Origin: Parabacteroides distasonis
GTDB taxonomy: Bacteria > Bacteroidota > Bacteroidia > Bacteroidales > Tannerellaceae
NCBI GenBank assembly: GCA_021531775.1
Contig: JAFBIU010000010.1
Coordinates: 41,284-105,283 of the forward strand
Direction of reading: 5' to 3'
DNA: 64,000 bases
Position 1 is the first letter of the stretch; every line of letters begins with the position of its first letter. Of this stretch, positions 21,991-31,634 are shown one piece after another. The translations under genes were made by a program, and so were the position numbers. Below the pieces are notes generated by a model, which worked only from the letters and a program-made list of their open reading frames with translations, was not told the origin of the DNA and did not search any database.

Positions 21991-23202
21991 TTAATTGAAT
22001 GCAGTTGCAATGTTGCCATCGTGCTGATCCTGCAATGCCTTATCATACTTTGCCTGACGCTGTTCCGGGGTGATCGGCACAATTTTCTGGCCATTCTGAA
22101 GGTTCTGGACACCTTCGATAACGATCTTGTCACCCGCATTCAGACCGCCTGTGACAATATACATCTTCCCATCATGCAAATCGGAAATCTGCACCTCAGT
22201 ATATTTCAACGTATTATCCGGCTGTAGAATATAGACAAATTTCTTGTCCTGAATCTCGACAGTTGCTGACTGCGGAATCAACATGATGTTCTCCATGGTG
22301 TATGGGAAGATCACATTCGCCATACCACCGCTACGCAAAATATTGTCCTTGTTCGAAAAGACGGCACGCATACTGACAGAACCTGTTGACTGGTCAATCA
22401 CGCCACTGACGGCATCGATCTTACCTGATTCATGATAACGGGTTCCGTCTGCCAAATCCAGATGAACGGCAGGCATCTTTTCCAACTGCTCCTGCAAGGT
22501 TCCACCTGCCTTGGTCAAACGCAACAACTCTTTTTCCGTCATGGAAAAATAGACGAACACATCACCAATCTCAGAGACCGTTGTCAATGGCTGGCTAACC
22601 GATGGACTCACCAAACTACCCAAACGATAGGGGATTGTACCGACAACTCCATCAGAGGGACTCGTCACTGTACAGAAAGAAAGATTTTGATTGGCACTCA
22701 CCAACGAAGCTTCGGCCTGTGCCAAACTGGCCTTGGCTGAGAGTAGTTGATTGACGGCACTCTGGTATTCAAAATCACTGATGATACGTTGTGCATGCAA
22801 CATCTTCTTGTTTTTCTCAGTCAATGTCAAAGTAGCCACATTGGCCTTGGCCATCTCGACAGCGGCCTTGGCCTGACGCACCTGAGCCGCATACTGGGTA
22901 GGATCGATTTGGAACAAAGCCTGTCCTTTTCGAACAGTTGCACCCTCATCCACACATAATTTAACAATGAAACCCGACACCTGAGGACGGATGTCAATAT
23001 CCTGCGTACCTTTGATAGTAGCCGGATAAGAGATCGTTTGGTGGCTTTGGGTCGAAGCAACCGGAATTACGGTATATTCGTCATCTCCCAATTTCATACC
23101 ACCCTGGCTTTTACTACAAGCCGTCATACACGTCACACCCACTGCGAATGCGATGAGACGCACCCATGGGGACCCTGTAGTTTTCAACATCTGTTTACCC
23201 AT
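21991..23202 (-). CDS. acrA: RND efflux periplasmic adaptor lipoprotein (AcrA family)
   Basis: 403 residues: signal peptide with lipobox (...CMTAC, Cys about 29), lipoyl-like half-motif ATIKGTQDIDIRPQVSGFI, a coiled-coil hairpin (about 100-165), the second lipoyl half (SDGVVGTIPYRLGSLVS), and beta-barrel and membrane-proximal domains. Links AcrB to the outer-membrane channel. First gene of the efflux operon; promoter at 23241-23271. No regulator gene is adjacent. Confidence 0.95.
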   Translation of the reverse strand: MGKQMLKTTGSPWVRLIAFAVGVTCMTACSKSQGGMKLGDDEYTVIPVASTQSHQTISYPATIKGTQDIDIRPQVSGFIVKLCVDEGATVRKGQALFQIDPTQYAAQVRQAKAAVEMAKANVATLTLTEKNKKMLHAQRIISDFEYQSAVNQLLSAKASLAQAEASLVSANQNLSFCTVTSPSDGVVGTIPYRLGSLVSPSVSQPLTTVSEIGDVFVYFSMTEKELLRLTKAGGTLQEQLEKMPAVHLDLADGTRYHESGKIDAVSGVIDQSTGSVSMRAVFSNKDNILRSGGMANVIFPYTMENIMLIPQSATVEIQDKKFVYILQPDNTLKYTEVQISDLHDGKMYIVTGGLNAGDKIVIEGVQNLQNGQKIVPITPEQRQAKYDKALQDQHDGNIATAFN

Positions 23203-23240
23203 AATTTATCTATTTGCTGTTATTGGCATTAATAATATGA

Positions 23241-23271
23241 CAAAAATAACTATTTTCATACAAAAGGCAAA
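23241..23271 (-). promoter_or_regulatory. Promoter of the acrAB-oprM operon
   Basis: Minus strand: TTTG (23268-23271), exactly 19 bases, TATTTTTG (23241-23248). A full match to the Bacteroidetes housekeeping consensus, 38 bases before acrA. Confidence 0.75.
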
Positions 23272-23292
23272 AGTTTGGTTCTATTTTTAAAC

Positions 23293-23336
23293 AAAAAACC
23301 CGTTTGGAGTGTACTCAAAGGTACTCCCCAAACGGG
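23293..23336 (-). terminator. Intrinsic terminator of gdhA
   Basis: Minus strand: CCCGTTTGG and CCAAACGGG arms (9 bp), with a further partly paired inner section, followed by TTTTTTG. Lies 32 bases after the gdhA stop. Confidence 0.88.
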
Positions 23337-23367
23337 ACATAGCAAAATTTAGTTTCAAAAAGTATTA

Positions 23368-24702
23368 TTATACAATGCCCTGAGCCATCATTGCCTTGGC
23401 TACCTTCATGAAGCCGGCAATGTTAGCACCCTTCACATAGTTGATGTAGTCGCCCTCTTTACCATGAGCCACACACTGACCGTGGATATTACTCATGATC
23501 TGATGCAAACGAGCATCCACCTCTTCTGCAGTCCAAGAAATGTGTTCAGCATTCTGTGTCATTTCCAGACCTGAAGTGGCCACACCACCCGCATTCACGG
23601 CTTTACCCGGTGCGAAGAGCTGTTTGTGAGCAACGAACAGATCAACAGCCTCAGCCGTACAACCCATGTTGGATACTTCAGCCACACAAAGCGTACCATT
23701 CTCGATCAACTTCTTGGCATCTTCGCCATCCAATTCGTTTTGTGTTGCACAAGGCAAAGCGATATCCACTTTCTGTCCCCACGGCTTCTGACCAGCATAG
23801 AAAGTTGAACCCGGGAACTGTTCCACATAGGGCTCGACAACATCATTACCGGAAGCACGCAACTCAAGCATATAATCGATCTTCTCACCACTGATTCCAG
23901 CAGGATCATATACATAACCATCCGGACCCGAAATAGTGACCACTTTGGCACCCAATTGAGTAGCTTTCAGAGCAGCACCCCAAGCCACATTACCGAAACC
24001 AGAGATAGCAACTGTCTTACCCTTGATGTCAATACCATGGGTTTCCAGCATCTGATGAACGAAATAAAGCGCTCCGAAACCAGTAGCCTCCGGACGCAGG
24101 ATAGAACCACCAAATTCCATACCTTTACCCGTAAAAGTACCTGTATTCTCACGTGCCAGTTTCTTATACATGCCATACATGTAACCCACTTCACGTCCGC
24201 CTACACCAATATCACCAGCAGGCACATCGCGATCCGGACCCAAATTACGCCACAATTCCAAAATGAAAGCTTGGCAGAAACGCATGATTTCCGCATCGCT
24301 CTTTCCTCGCGGAGCAAAGTCTGAACCACCTTTACCACCACCCATCGGCAGTGTTGTCAACGCATTCTTGAACGTTTGCTCAAAACCTAAGAATTTCAAA
24401 ATAGAAAGATTGACTGAGGGATGGAAACGAATACCTCCCTTATACGGGCCAATGGCGTTGTTGAATTGTACACGATAACCCAAGTTAACCTGGACTTCGC
24501 CTTTATCGTCCACCCAAGGAACACGGAACGTAAAGATACGTTCAGGTTCAACCAGGCGTTCGATAATCTTAGCCTTCTCGAACTCCGGGTGCTGATTATA
24601 CACATCCTCAATTGAGAGGAGAACCTCTTTCACAGCTTGCAAGTACTCCTTTTCACCGGGGTGCTTGGCTTCCAATGCAGATAAAATAACATCTGTCTTC
24701 AT
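23368..24702 (-). CDS. gdhA: Glutamate dehydrogenase
   Basis: Reductive amination of 2-oxoglutarate to glutamate. From the ATG at 24702 the product is 444 residues, the normal length of hexameric bacterial GDH; a longer open frame upstream would add an unrelated 58-residue extension lying across the promoter. Motifs: NNAIGPYKGGIRFHP, the lysine in LPMGGGKGGSDF, VPAGDIGVGGREVGYM, and Rossmann ISGFGNVAWGAA. It has its own promoter and terminator. NADP versus NAD preference is not certain. Confidence 0.96.
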   Translation of the reverse strand: MKTDVILSALEAKHPGEKEYLQAVKEVLLSIEDVYNQHPEFEKAKIIERLVEPERIFTFRVPWVDDKGEVQVNLGYRVQFNNAIGPYKGGIRFHPSVNLSILKFLGFEQTFKNALTTLPMGGGKGGSDFAPRGKSDAEIMRFCQAFILELWRNLGPDRDVPAGDIGVGGREVGYMYGMYKKLARENTGTFTGKGMEFGGSILRPEATGFGALYFVHQMLETHGIDIKGKTVAISGFGNVAWGAALKATQLGAKVVTISGPDGYVYDPAGISGEKIDYMLELRASGNDVVEPYVEQFPGSTFYAGQKPWGQKVDIALPCATQNELDGEDAKKLIENGTLCVAEVSNMGCTAEAVDLFVAHKQLFAPGKAVNAGGVATSGLEMTQNAEHISWTAEEVDARLHQIMSNIHGQCVAHGKEGDYINYVKGANIAGFMKVAKAMMAQGIV

Positions 24703-24741
24703 AGCATAAAAAATCTTATTTATCGGATAACAATTTGTCTG

Positions 24742-24772
24742 CAAATGTAGCCATTCTCTCGGATTGACCAAA
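24742..24772 (-). promoter_or_regulatory. Promoter of gdhA
   Basis: Minus strand: TTTG (24769-24772), 19-base spacer, TACATTTG (24742-24749); about 40 bases before the 24702 start. This supports the shorter gdhA start. Confidence 0.8.
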
Positions 24773-24864
24773 GGTTTTCCTTTCTTTTTGTTCAAATTTT
24801 TCGCACCTCTGACAAAATGTCGATTTTTCCAGGGGGAATCACAAGGTTTATGGACGATTTTCGC

Positions 24865-24872
24865 TACATTTG
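24865..24872 (+). promoter_or_regulatory. -7 box (TACATTTG) of the divergent 24897 gene
   Basis: Exact TAnnTTTG on the plus strand 25 bases before the ATG. The -33 element is weak. Confidence 0.5.
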
Positions 24873-24896
24873 GCACGTTAAAACTATAAATCGAAT

Positions 24897-27854
24897 ATGA
24901 GCGGAATTCCCGATTTCAAGAATTTGGTGTTCAGAGATACCTCGTTCGCCAACTTGATGAACAAACGTATATATAATGTATTGTTGGTAGCAACCAAATA
25001 TGACGCCTTCATGCTGGAAGATGACGGTCGTGTGGATGAACAAATCTTCAACGAATACACAGCTTTGAGCCTGCGTTATCCTCCCCGGTTCACGCAAGTG
25101 ACTACCGAAGAAGAGGCTTTGGCAGAACTGAAAAGCCGTAATTTTGAACTGATCATCGTGATGCCCAACATGGACAACCGAGACATCTTTGCGGCTGCCA
25201 CAGAAATCAAGGCGCATTATCCGGCCATTCCCATCGTGGTGTTGACCCCCTTCTCCAAGGAGGTCTCGAAACGTATTGCCCACGAGGACCTGAGTGCTAT
25301 CGACTACGTATTTAGTTGGTTAGGAAACTCCGAACTGTTGTTGGCCATCATCAAACTATTGGAGGACAAGATGAATGCACCGGATGATACGGCCAGTGTA
25401 GGCGTACAGATTATTCTTCTCGTCGAAGACTCCATCCGTTTCTACTCCTCAGCTCTCCCCTACCTCTACAAAGTGGTATTGGAGCAAAGCCAGATGTTTG
25501 CCAAGGAGGCACTCAATGCACACCAGCAAACGTTGCGTATGCGAGGACGTCCCAAAATCAAATTGGCGCGTACCTACGAAGAGGCCGTTCGCATCTTTGA
25601 CCAATACGAAGACAACATGTTGGGTATCATTTCCGACATGAGTTTCATGCATGATGGGGTGAAAGACCCGTATGCCGGTTACAAGTTTGGACAATATGTA
25701 CGGAAAACAGGCAAGATCATCCCCTTCGTTCTGGAATCTTCAGAATCATCCAATAGCGTTTATGCCAACGAGTTGAACGCATCGTTTATCGATAAGAATT
25801 CCAAGAGTTACCCGCAAGACCTGCGCCGGAACATCATGGAACGTTTCGGCTTTGGTGATTTCGTCATCATCAACCCGCAGACACGGGAAGAAATCATGCG
25901 CATCAAAGACTTGAAAGATTTGCAGAAGAAGATCTTCTTGATTCCGGACGACTCACTGGTTTATCACCTCAGTCGTAACCACTTCTCACGCTTCTTCTAT
26001 TCCCGAGCCATGTTTCCACCTGCCGAAGTGCTCCGGAAAGTCGATGTGAGCGACTACAAAGACATGAACGAGGCTCGGAAACTTATCTTCGATCTGATTG
26101 TGCAATACCGCCGGATGAAGAACTCCGGAGTCGTTGCCGTTTATCAGAAAGAACGATTCGACGAATACAGCAACTTTGCCCGTATCGGTGACGGTTCATT
26201 GGGCGGTAAGGGACGTGGTCTGGCCTTCATCGGATCCATGGTCAAACGTTACCCGAAGCTGGAATACGACAATTTCAATGTCAACATTCCCCGAACCGTT
26301 GTCATCTGTACCGACATTTTCGATGAATTCATGGAGACCAACGCACTCTATTCGGTAGCGTTGGGCGATGTGGAAGACGAGGTCATCTTGAAATATTTCT
26401 TGCGAGCCAGTCTGCCCAAGCGGCTGATCGAAGATCTGATGGCCTTCTTTGATGTGGTCCGTTGTCCGATAGCCGTCCGTTCGTCAAGTCTGCTGGAAGA
26501 CTCACATTACCAACCTTTTGCAGGTATCTATTCCACCTACATGGTGCCGAAAATAGAAGATAAATATGAAATGTTGCGGACGGTCAGCGATGCCATCAAA
26601 GCCGTCTATGCATCCGTCTTCTATAAAGACAGCAAAGCCTACATGACGGCTACATCCAACCTGATTGACCAGGAGAAGATGGCTGTTGTCCTGCAAGAAA
26701 CCGTGGGCACACGTTACGGAGACCATTTCTACCCGATGCTGTCTGGTGTGGCACGTTCGCTCAACTTCTACCCGATCGGTGATGAGAAAGCAGAAGATGG
26801 CATTGCCAATATTGCGTTGGGCTTGGGTAAATATATCGTCGATGGAGGTCAGACCTTACGATTCTCGCCTCGTCATCCCCATAGCATCTTGCAGATGAGC
26901 ACGCTGGAGTTTGCCTTGCGTGAAACCCAGACACGTTTTTATGCACTCGATCTGCAACACCTCAACATGGCCGACGACTTCTCTGTGGATGATGCATTCA
27001 ACCTCAAGAAACTCTCGGTGAAGGATGCAGAGAAAGATGGATCGCTCCGTTACATCGCTTCGACCTACGATCCCTATGACCAGATCATACGGGATGGATT
27101 CTATCCGGGAGGTCGCAAGATTATTTCGTTTGTCAACATCCTGCAACATGATGTCTTTCCTTTGGCCGACACCTTGGACAAACTCCTGGAGGTCGGACAG
27201 AAAGAGATGGGACGTCCCATCGAAATCGAGTTTGCCATGAATCTGGACGAAAATGATCCCACGAAAGCCACTTTCTACCTGTTGCAGATTCGCCCCATTG
27301 TCGATAGCAAAGAGGTAATGGATGAAGATCTGACAAAAATCCAGCAGGCCGACACCATCTTGTCTTCCCAGAGTGCATTGGGTCATGGCATTATCAACGA
27401 TGTACAGGACATCGTCTATGTCAAGAGTGGTGTCTTCAACTCGTCCGACAATCCGCTCATTGCCCGGGAGATCGAGAAGAAGAACCGCCAAATGGCCGAT
27501 CAAGGACGTGGCTACGTGTTGGTAGGTCCAGGACGTTGGGGCAGTAGTGATCCCTGGTTAGGCATACCCGTCAAATGGCCTCACATCAGCCAGGCTCGGG
27601 TCATTGTCGAGTGCGGTTTGGAACGTTATCGGGTGGACCCAAGTCAAGGAACGCACTTTTTTCAGAACTTGACCTCATTTGGAGTGGGTTACTTCACCAT
27701 CAATCCCTTCAAAGGAGATGGCTGGTTCGACGAAGCTTTCCTGGATGCGCTGCCTGCCGAAGAGGAGACAGCACACATCCGCCATGTGCACCTCGACCAT
27801 CCGATTGTCATTAAAATGGATGGCAAAAAAAGTTTAGGTGTAGTCATGAAATAA
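24897..27854 (+). CDS. Receiver-like / PEP-pyruvate-binding (PPDK N-terminal) protein
   Basis: 985 residues. Two response-regulator-like domains come first: about 22-165, degenerate (IIVMPNMDN where the phosphoacceptor would be), and about 170-310, better preserved (ILLVEDSIRFY, ISDMSF with a candidate phosphoacceptor Asp, PFVLESSES, SFIDKNS). From about 430 to 800 there is an ATP-grasp PEP/pyruvate-binding domain (GSLGGKGRGLAFI; CPIAVRSSSLLEDS; FYLLQIRPIVDS). The mobile phosphohistidine and TIM-barrel parts of PEP synthase are absent, so it is not a complete PpsA. It is probably a regulatory or phosphotransfer protein. First of four plus-strand genes. Confidence 0.75.
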   Translation: MSGIPDFKNLVFRDTSFANLMNKRIYNVLLVATKYDAFMLEDDGRVDEQIFNEYTALSLRYPPRFTQVTTEEEALAELKSRNFELIIVMPNMDNRDIFAAATEIKAHYPAIPIVVLTPFSKEVSKRIAHEDLSAIDYVFSWLGNSELLLAIIKLLEDKMNAPDDTASVGVQIILLVEDSIRFYSSALPYLYKVVLEQSQMFAKEALNAHQQTLRMRGRPKIKLARTYEEAVRIFDQYEDNMLGIISDMSFMHDGVKDPYAGYKFGQYVRKTGKIIPFVLESSESSNSVYANELNASFIDKNSKSYPQDLRRNIMERFGFGDFVIINPQTREEIMRIKDLKDLQKKIFLIPDDSLVYHLSRNHFSRFFYSRAMFPPAEVLRKVDVSDYKDMNEARKLIFDLIVQYRRMKNSGVVAVYQKERFDEYSNFARIGDGSLGGKGRGLAFIGSMVKRYPKLEYDNFNVNIPRTVVICTDIFDEFMETNALYSVALGDVEDEVILKYFLRASLPKRLIEDLMAFFDVVRCPIAVRSSSLLEDSHYQPFAGIYSTYMVPKIEDKYEMLRTVSDAIKAVYASVFYKDSKAYMTATSNLIDQEKMAVVLQETVGTRYGDHFYPMLSGVARSLNFYPIGDEKAEDGIANIALGLGKYIVDGGQTLRFSPRHPHSILQMSTLEFALRETQTRFYALDLQHLNMADDFSVDDAFNLKKLSVKDAEKDGSLRYIASTYDPYDQIIRDGFYPGGRKIISFVNILQHDVFPLADTLDKLLEVGQKEMGRPIEIEFAMNLDENDPTKATFYLLQIRPIVDSKEVMDEDLTKIQQADTILSSQSALGHGIINDVQDIVYVKSGVFNSSDNPLIAREIEKKNRQMADQGRGYVLVGPGRWGSSDPWLGIPVKWPHISQARVIVECGLERYRVDPSQGTHFFQNLTSFGVGYFTINPFKGDGWFDEAFLDALPAEEETAHIRHVHLDHPIVIKMDGKKSLGVVMK

Positions 27855-27881
27855 AAACGATCAATAGAATTCCAGCATATC

Positions 27882-29312
27882 ATGGTACAAAAGAATTTAT
27901 TGCAATTATATGCCGAATATACCGGACAGGAAGCAGACAGCATCATAGAGTTGCCTTCATCCGGATCGAACCGTCGTTATTTCCGTTTACTGGGAAATCC
28001 GACCCTCATTGGGGTCAGTGGTACATCCGTTGAAGAGAACCGTGCCTTTTTATACATGGCCCAACACTTCAAGAAAAAGGGATTGCCCGTGCCGACGGTC
28101 TATTACCGTTCGGCAGACGACCGTTTTTATCTGCAGGAAGACCTGGGCAACACCCTCTTGTTCGATGCCATTGAGAAGGGGCGGAAAAGTAGTGTATTTG
28201 ATGAGGAAGAACGGCAACTGCTGAAACAGACCATTACACTCCTCCCGGATATACAGTTCACTGGTGCTGACGGATTTGACTTCAGCCATTGCTATCCGCA
28301 ACCGGAGTTCAACCGCCGATCCATTCTGTGGGACTTGAACTATTTCAAATACTGTTTCTTGAAAGCTACCGGACTGGAGTATCAAGAAGACCGGTTGGAA
28401 GATGACTATCAGAAAATGGCCGATGTCCTGCTCCGAAGCACTTCGGCCACCTTCATGTATCGCGACTTCCAATCGCGCAACGTCATGGTCCGCGACGGTA
28501 AACCTTGGCTAATTGATTTCCAGGGCGGTAGAAAAGGGCCTGTTTATTATGATGTGGCCTCATTCCTGTGGCAAGCGAAGGCCAATTATCCGAAGGAATT
28601 GCGCGAAGAGCTGCTGGATGACTACCTGCACGCTTTGCAACGCTATCAGCCGATGGATGAAAAATACTTCCATAGCCAATTGCGTCACTTTGTACTTTTC
28701 CGCACGTTACAGGTGTTGGGAGCCTACGGATTCCGTGGTTATTTCGAGAAGAAACCCCACTTTATCCAAAGTGTCCCCTTTGCCATCGAGAATCTTCGAG
28801 GCCTGTTACGCGAGGACTATCCGGAGTATCCCTATCTCAACCAGCTGTTGCGCGAGTTGACACAACTGAAGCAGTTCACAGACGATCAGCAACGACGGAT
28901 TCTGGAGGTCAAGGTCTTCAGTTTTGCCTACAAGAAGGGAATACCCAACGACCCGTCGGGCAATGGGGGTGGTTTTGTATTCGACTGCCGGGCCATCAAC
29001 AACCCCGGTAAGTATGAACGCTATAATCACTTCACAGGACTGGATGAGCCGGTGATTCATTTTTTGGAAGAGGATGGAGAAATCACCACGTTCCTCAACC
29101 ATGCCTACCAGTTGGTAGATGCATCGGTAAAACGCTATATGGATCGTGGATTCAGCAACCTCATGGTCAGCTTTGGTTGTACCGGAGGGCAACATCGTTC
29201 CGTCTATTCTGCCCAGCACATGGCCGAGCATATCCACCAGAAGTTTGGTGTCAAGGTGTCACTCATCCATCGGGAACAGAACATTGAACAACTTTTCAAT
29301 CCTACTATATGA
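27882..29312 (+). CDS. Fusion of APH-type sugar kinase and RapZ C-terminal domain (AmgK-like)
   Basis: 476 residues. Residues 1-330 are an aminoglycoside-phosphotransferase-type kinase (PSSGSNRRYFRL; catalytic loop YRDFQSRNVMV; metal site LIDFQGG). Residues about 340-476 match the RapZ/YvcJ C-terminal domain (DPSGNGGGFVFDCRAINNPG; VSFGCTGGQHRSVY), which in E. coli RapZ senses glucosamine-6-phosphate. The next gene, overlapping by 4 bases, is a MurU-like nucleotidyltransferase. The pair therefore resembles AmgK/MurU of the MurNAc/GlcNAc salvage route, which makes sugar-1-phosphate and then the UDP-sugar. Substrate assignment is inference. Confidence 0.75.
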   Translation: MVQKNLLQLYAEYTGQEADSIIELPSSGSNRRYFRLLGNPTLIGVSGTSVEENRAFLYMAQHFKKKGLPVPTVYYRSADDRFYLQEDLGNTLLFDAIEKGRKSSVFDEEERQLLKQTITLLPDIQFTGADGFDFSHCYPQPEFNRRSILWDLNYFKYCFLKATGLEYQEDRLEDDYQKMADVLLRSTSATFMYRDFQSRNVMVRDGKPWLIDFQGGRKGPVYYDVASFLWQAKANYPKELREELLDDYLHALQRYQPMDEKYFHSQLRHFVLFRTLQVLGAYGFRGYFEKKPHFIQSVPFAIENLRGLLREDYPEYPYLNQLLRELTQLKQFTDDQQRRILEVKVFSFAYKKGIPNDPSGNGGGFVFDCRAINNPGKYERYNHFTGLDEPVIHFLEEDGEITTFLNHAYQLVDASVKRYMDRGFSNLMVSFGCTGGQHRSVYSAQHMAEHIHQKFGVKVSLIHREQNIEQLFNPTI

Positions 29313-30055
29313 AAGCGATGATTTTTGCAGCCGGCTTGGGCAGCCGGCTAAAGCCTCTAACCGACCAAATGCCCAAGGCGTTAGTGCCCGTCCAAGGGCA
29401 ACCCATGTTACAACGCGTGTTGCTTAAACTCAAGGAGGCTGGATTTGATCAGGTTATCATCAACATCCATCACCTGGGCCAACAGATTATTGATTTTCTG
29501 GAGGCCCATAACAACTTTGGAATGCGTATCTACATCTCCGACGAACGGGATTACCTGCTCGACACAGGTGGCGGCATCAAGAAGGCCTCTTACTTTCTAC
29601 AAGGAGACGAGCCCTTCCTGGTGCACAACGTCGATATACTGTCGGATGTGGATCTGCGAGCCTTTTATGACAGCCACTGCCAAAGCAAAGCGTTGGCTTC
29701 ACTATTGGTCAGCAAACGCGAGACTTCGCGCTATCTGTTGTTCGACAAGCAGCAACGATTATGTGGGTGGCGTAACAGAGCTACGGGAGAGGTCAAATCC
29801 TTCTATCCCTATTTCGACCCGTCCCACTATACGGAATACGCCTTTGCGGGCATTCACATGATATCGCCCGAGATTTTCCGTTGGATGGAAGAGTGGACCG
29901 GCAAGTTTTCGATCATCCAGTTCTATCTTTCCATCTGTGCACGCGTCAATTTGAGAGCCTACCCGGCAGACAATCTGACGCTGTTCGATGTCGGAAAAAC
30001 GGAGACCTTGGCCCAAGCCGAGCAATGGATTTCGCAAATGAACGCTCAAAAATAA
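29309..30055 (+). CDS. Sugar-1-phosphate nucleotidyltransferase (MurU-like)
   Basis: 248 residues, Rossmann-like GT-A fold. N-terminal signature MKAMIFAAGLGSRLKPLTD, MPKALVPVQGQPML, LDTGGGIKKA, and NVDIL where the metal Asp is expected. Length and motif order fit MurNAc-1-phosphate uridylyltransferase (MurU) or the related mannose-1-phosphate guanylyltransferases. ATGA overlap with the kinase/RapZ gene argues for a shared pathway in amino-sugar or cell-wall recycling. Confidence 0.75.
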   Translation: MKAMIFAAGLGSRLKPLTDQMPKALVPVQGQPMLQRVLLKLKEAGFDQVIINIHHLGQQIIDFLEAHNNFGMRIYISDERDYLLDTGGGIKKASYFLQGDEPFLVHNVDILSDVDLRAFYDSHCQSKALASLLVSKRETSRYLLFDKQQRLCGWRNRATGEVKSFYPYFDPSHYTEYAFAGIHMISPEIFRWMEEWTGKFSIIQFYLSICARVNLRAYPADNLTLFDVGKTETLAQAEQWISQMNAQK

Positions 30056-30062
30056 ATGGCTT

Positions 30063-30686
30063 ATGAAACAACTGATTATCACTGAAATTTTCCAACAGGC
30101 CTGGAAACAGACCAAGGCTCATATTTGGATCTTGGCGGGCTTGTATGTCGCGTTTACTATACTGTCCTCTCTGTTTGCGTTATTGGTTGATCCACTGACC
30201 CACTCCTGGTGGGGCAGCAGTCTCGTCAACCTCATTTCGGCCTACCTCTCTTCCCTTTTCTCGTTGGGCTATTTGCGCAACGTCATCGAGGCACAAGCGG
30301 ACATCGAACCGCAAATGTCAGCCTATCAGCAACCCGTCATGCGAGTCATCAATTATGTGCTGGCATCCGTGATTTATGCCATTGCCATCGGCTTAGGAAC
30401 CATTCTATTCATCCTCCCCGGCATCTATGTGGCTGTTCGTCTGCAGTACTATACGATGTTCATCTTGGAAGAAGAGGCCAACCCCATCCAGGCCCTACGG
30501 CATAGCTGGGAGCTTACACGCGAACAAACCTGGTCGCTGCTGCTCGTCAACCTCAGCATGATCGGCTTGGCATTGATCGGTCTGCTACTGCTGTTTGTCG
30601 GCCTCTTTGTAGCCATTCCCGTCATTTACGGCATGTATGTCATCATTTACCGTAACCTGAGCACATCGCCCTCTTCAGGGATGTAA
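30063..30686 (+). CDS. Polytopic inner-membrane protein, unknown role
   Basis: 207 residues with about five hydrophobic helices (roughly 20-42, 55-75, 95-120, 150-170, 172-195). The Pro-Gly break in FILPGIYVAVRLQYY and the downstream ALRHSWELTR motif are common to DUF975/YciC-like membrane proteins. The 3' end overlaps the convergent glucosaminidase gene by 40 bases, so the two transcripts are antisense at their tails. Follows the MurU-like gene by 7 bases. Confidence 0.65.
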   Translation: MKQLIITEIFQQAWKQTKAHIWILAGLYVAFTILSSLFALLVDPLTHSWWGSSLVNLISAYLSSLFSLGYLRNVIEAQADIEPQMSAYQQPVMRVINYVLASVIYAIAIGLGTILFILPGIYVAVRLQYYTMFILEEEANPIQALRHSWELTREQTWSLLLVNLSMIGLALIGLLLLFVGLFVAIPVIYGMYVIIYRNLSTSPSSGM

Positions 30687-31567
30687 TCTTTCGGCAAACG
30701 ATTGATCTTATAAAGGCTCTTCATCTGAACCCCATATTTTTGGGAGATGCTATGCAATGACTCGCCAATTTCGACCACATGGTCGAAATTCGGCTTGTCA
30801 GCCTTCGTCTTTTTCTTCTCCAAATAGACAATATCCCCCTCCTGCAACGGGAAATCGTTAGGAACTTCGTTGTATTTCCGCAATTTTGAAACACGGAATC
30901 CCATCTGCTCGGCAATGTGTTCGAAACTGTCGTTCTCCCGTGCATGCACATAGATCAAGCCGTTAGCCCGATACACTTGGTAGGCAGGTTCGGCAGGCTT
31001 TGCCGGCACCTGTGCCTGTTTAGTTTTCTTGGTTTTCTTGATCTTGGCCGCATCCAGCCGATAGAGCTTGTAGTCCTCAATCACCTTGATGAGCTTGTTG
31101 GCATAGGCCCGATCGGTCGCATAACCACACTTCTGAAGCCCCTTCGCCCAGCCCTTGTAATCCTTGATGGAGAGTTTGAACAGGGAAGCATAGCGAGATC
31201 GTTCGGCCAAGAACTTGGAATGGTCGATGTAGGAATCCTCCACCCGATCATATTTCCGGAAACATTCTCCACGTTCATCATCGTCATGACTCACCGACTT
31301 GCCGGTCCAGCCGTGACACTTGATGCCGAAATGGTTGTTGGAACGACGAGCCAAATCACTTTGACCTGCCCCTGATTCCAACAGTGCCTGCGCCATGGTG
31401 ATACTGGCAGGAATCTTATACTGCTGTTGCTGCTTGATGGCCAACAACTGATATTGCTGGATATATTTCTGATAAGAGGTTAACTTCCGCTGGCTACTGG
31501 CTCCTGCTTGAACCGGAAGCATGGCACACAAAAGTAACCAACAAGTGAGTCGTACAAATAATTTCAT
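30647..31567 (-). CDS. Secreted glucosaminidase with two LysM domains
   Basis: 306 residues: signal peptide (about 1-23), a FlgJ/LytG-type endo-beta-N-acetylglucosaminidase domain (about 35-175; ITMAQALLESGAGQSDLA, NNHFGIKCHGW with the candidate catalytic Glu in LLESG), a Lys/Pro-rich linker (about 175-200), then two LysM-like peptidoglycan-binding repeats (about 205-255 and 262-306). Cleaves or remodels peptidoglycan. It faces the sugar-salvage genes, an interesting functional match though on the opposite strand. Confidence 0.9.
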   Translation of the reverse strand: MKLFVRLTCWLLLCAMLPVQAGASSQRKLTSYQKYIQQYQLLAIKQQQQYKIPASITMAQALLESGAGQSDLARRSNNHFGIKCHGWTGKSVSHDDDERGECFRKYDRVEDSYIDHSKFLAERSRYASLFKLSIKDYKGWAKGLQKCGYATDRAYANKLIKVIEDYKLYRLDAAKIKKTKKTKQAQVPAKPAEPAYQVYRANGLIYVHARENDSFEHIAEQMGFRVSKLRKYNEVPNDFPLQEGDIVYLEKKKTKADKPNFDHVVEIGESLHSISQKYGVQMKSLYKINRLPKDYIPEEGDVLRLR

Positions 31568-31634
31568 TGCTCTTTTCCTATATTTTCAATCTAATGTTTA
31601 TCTCATACTGATATTCGACCGACAAAGATAAAAA

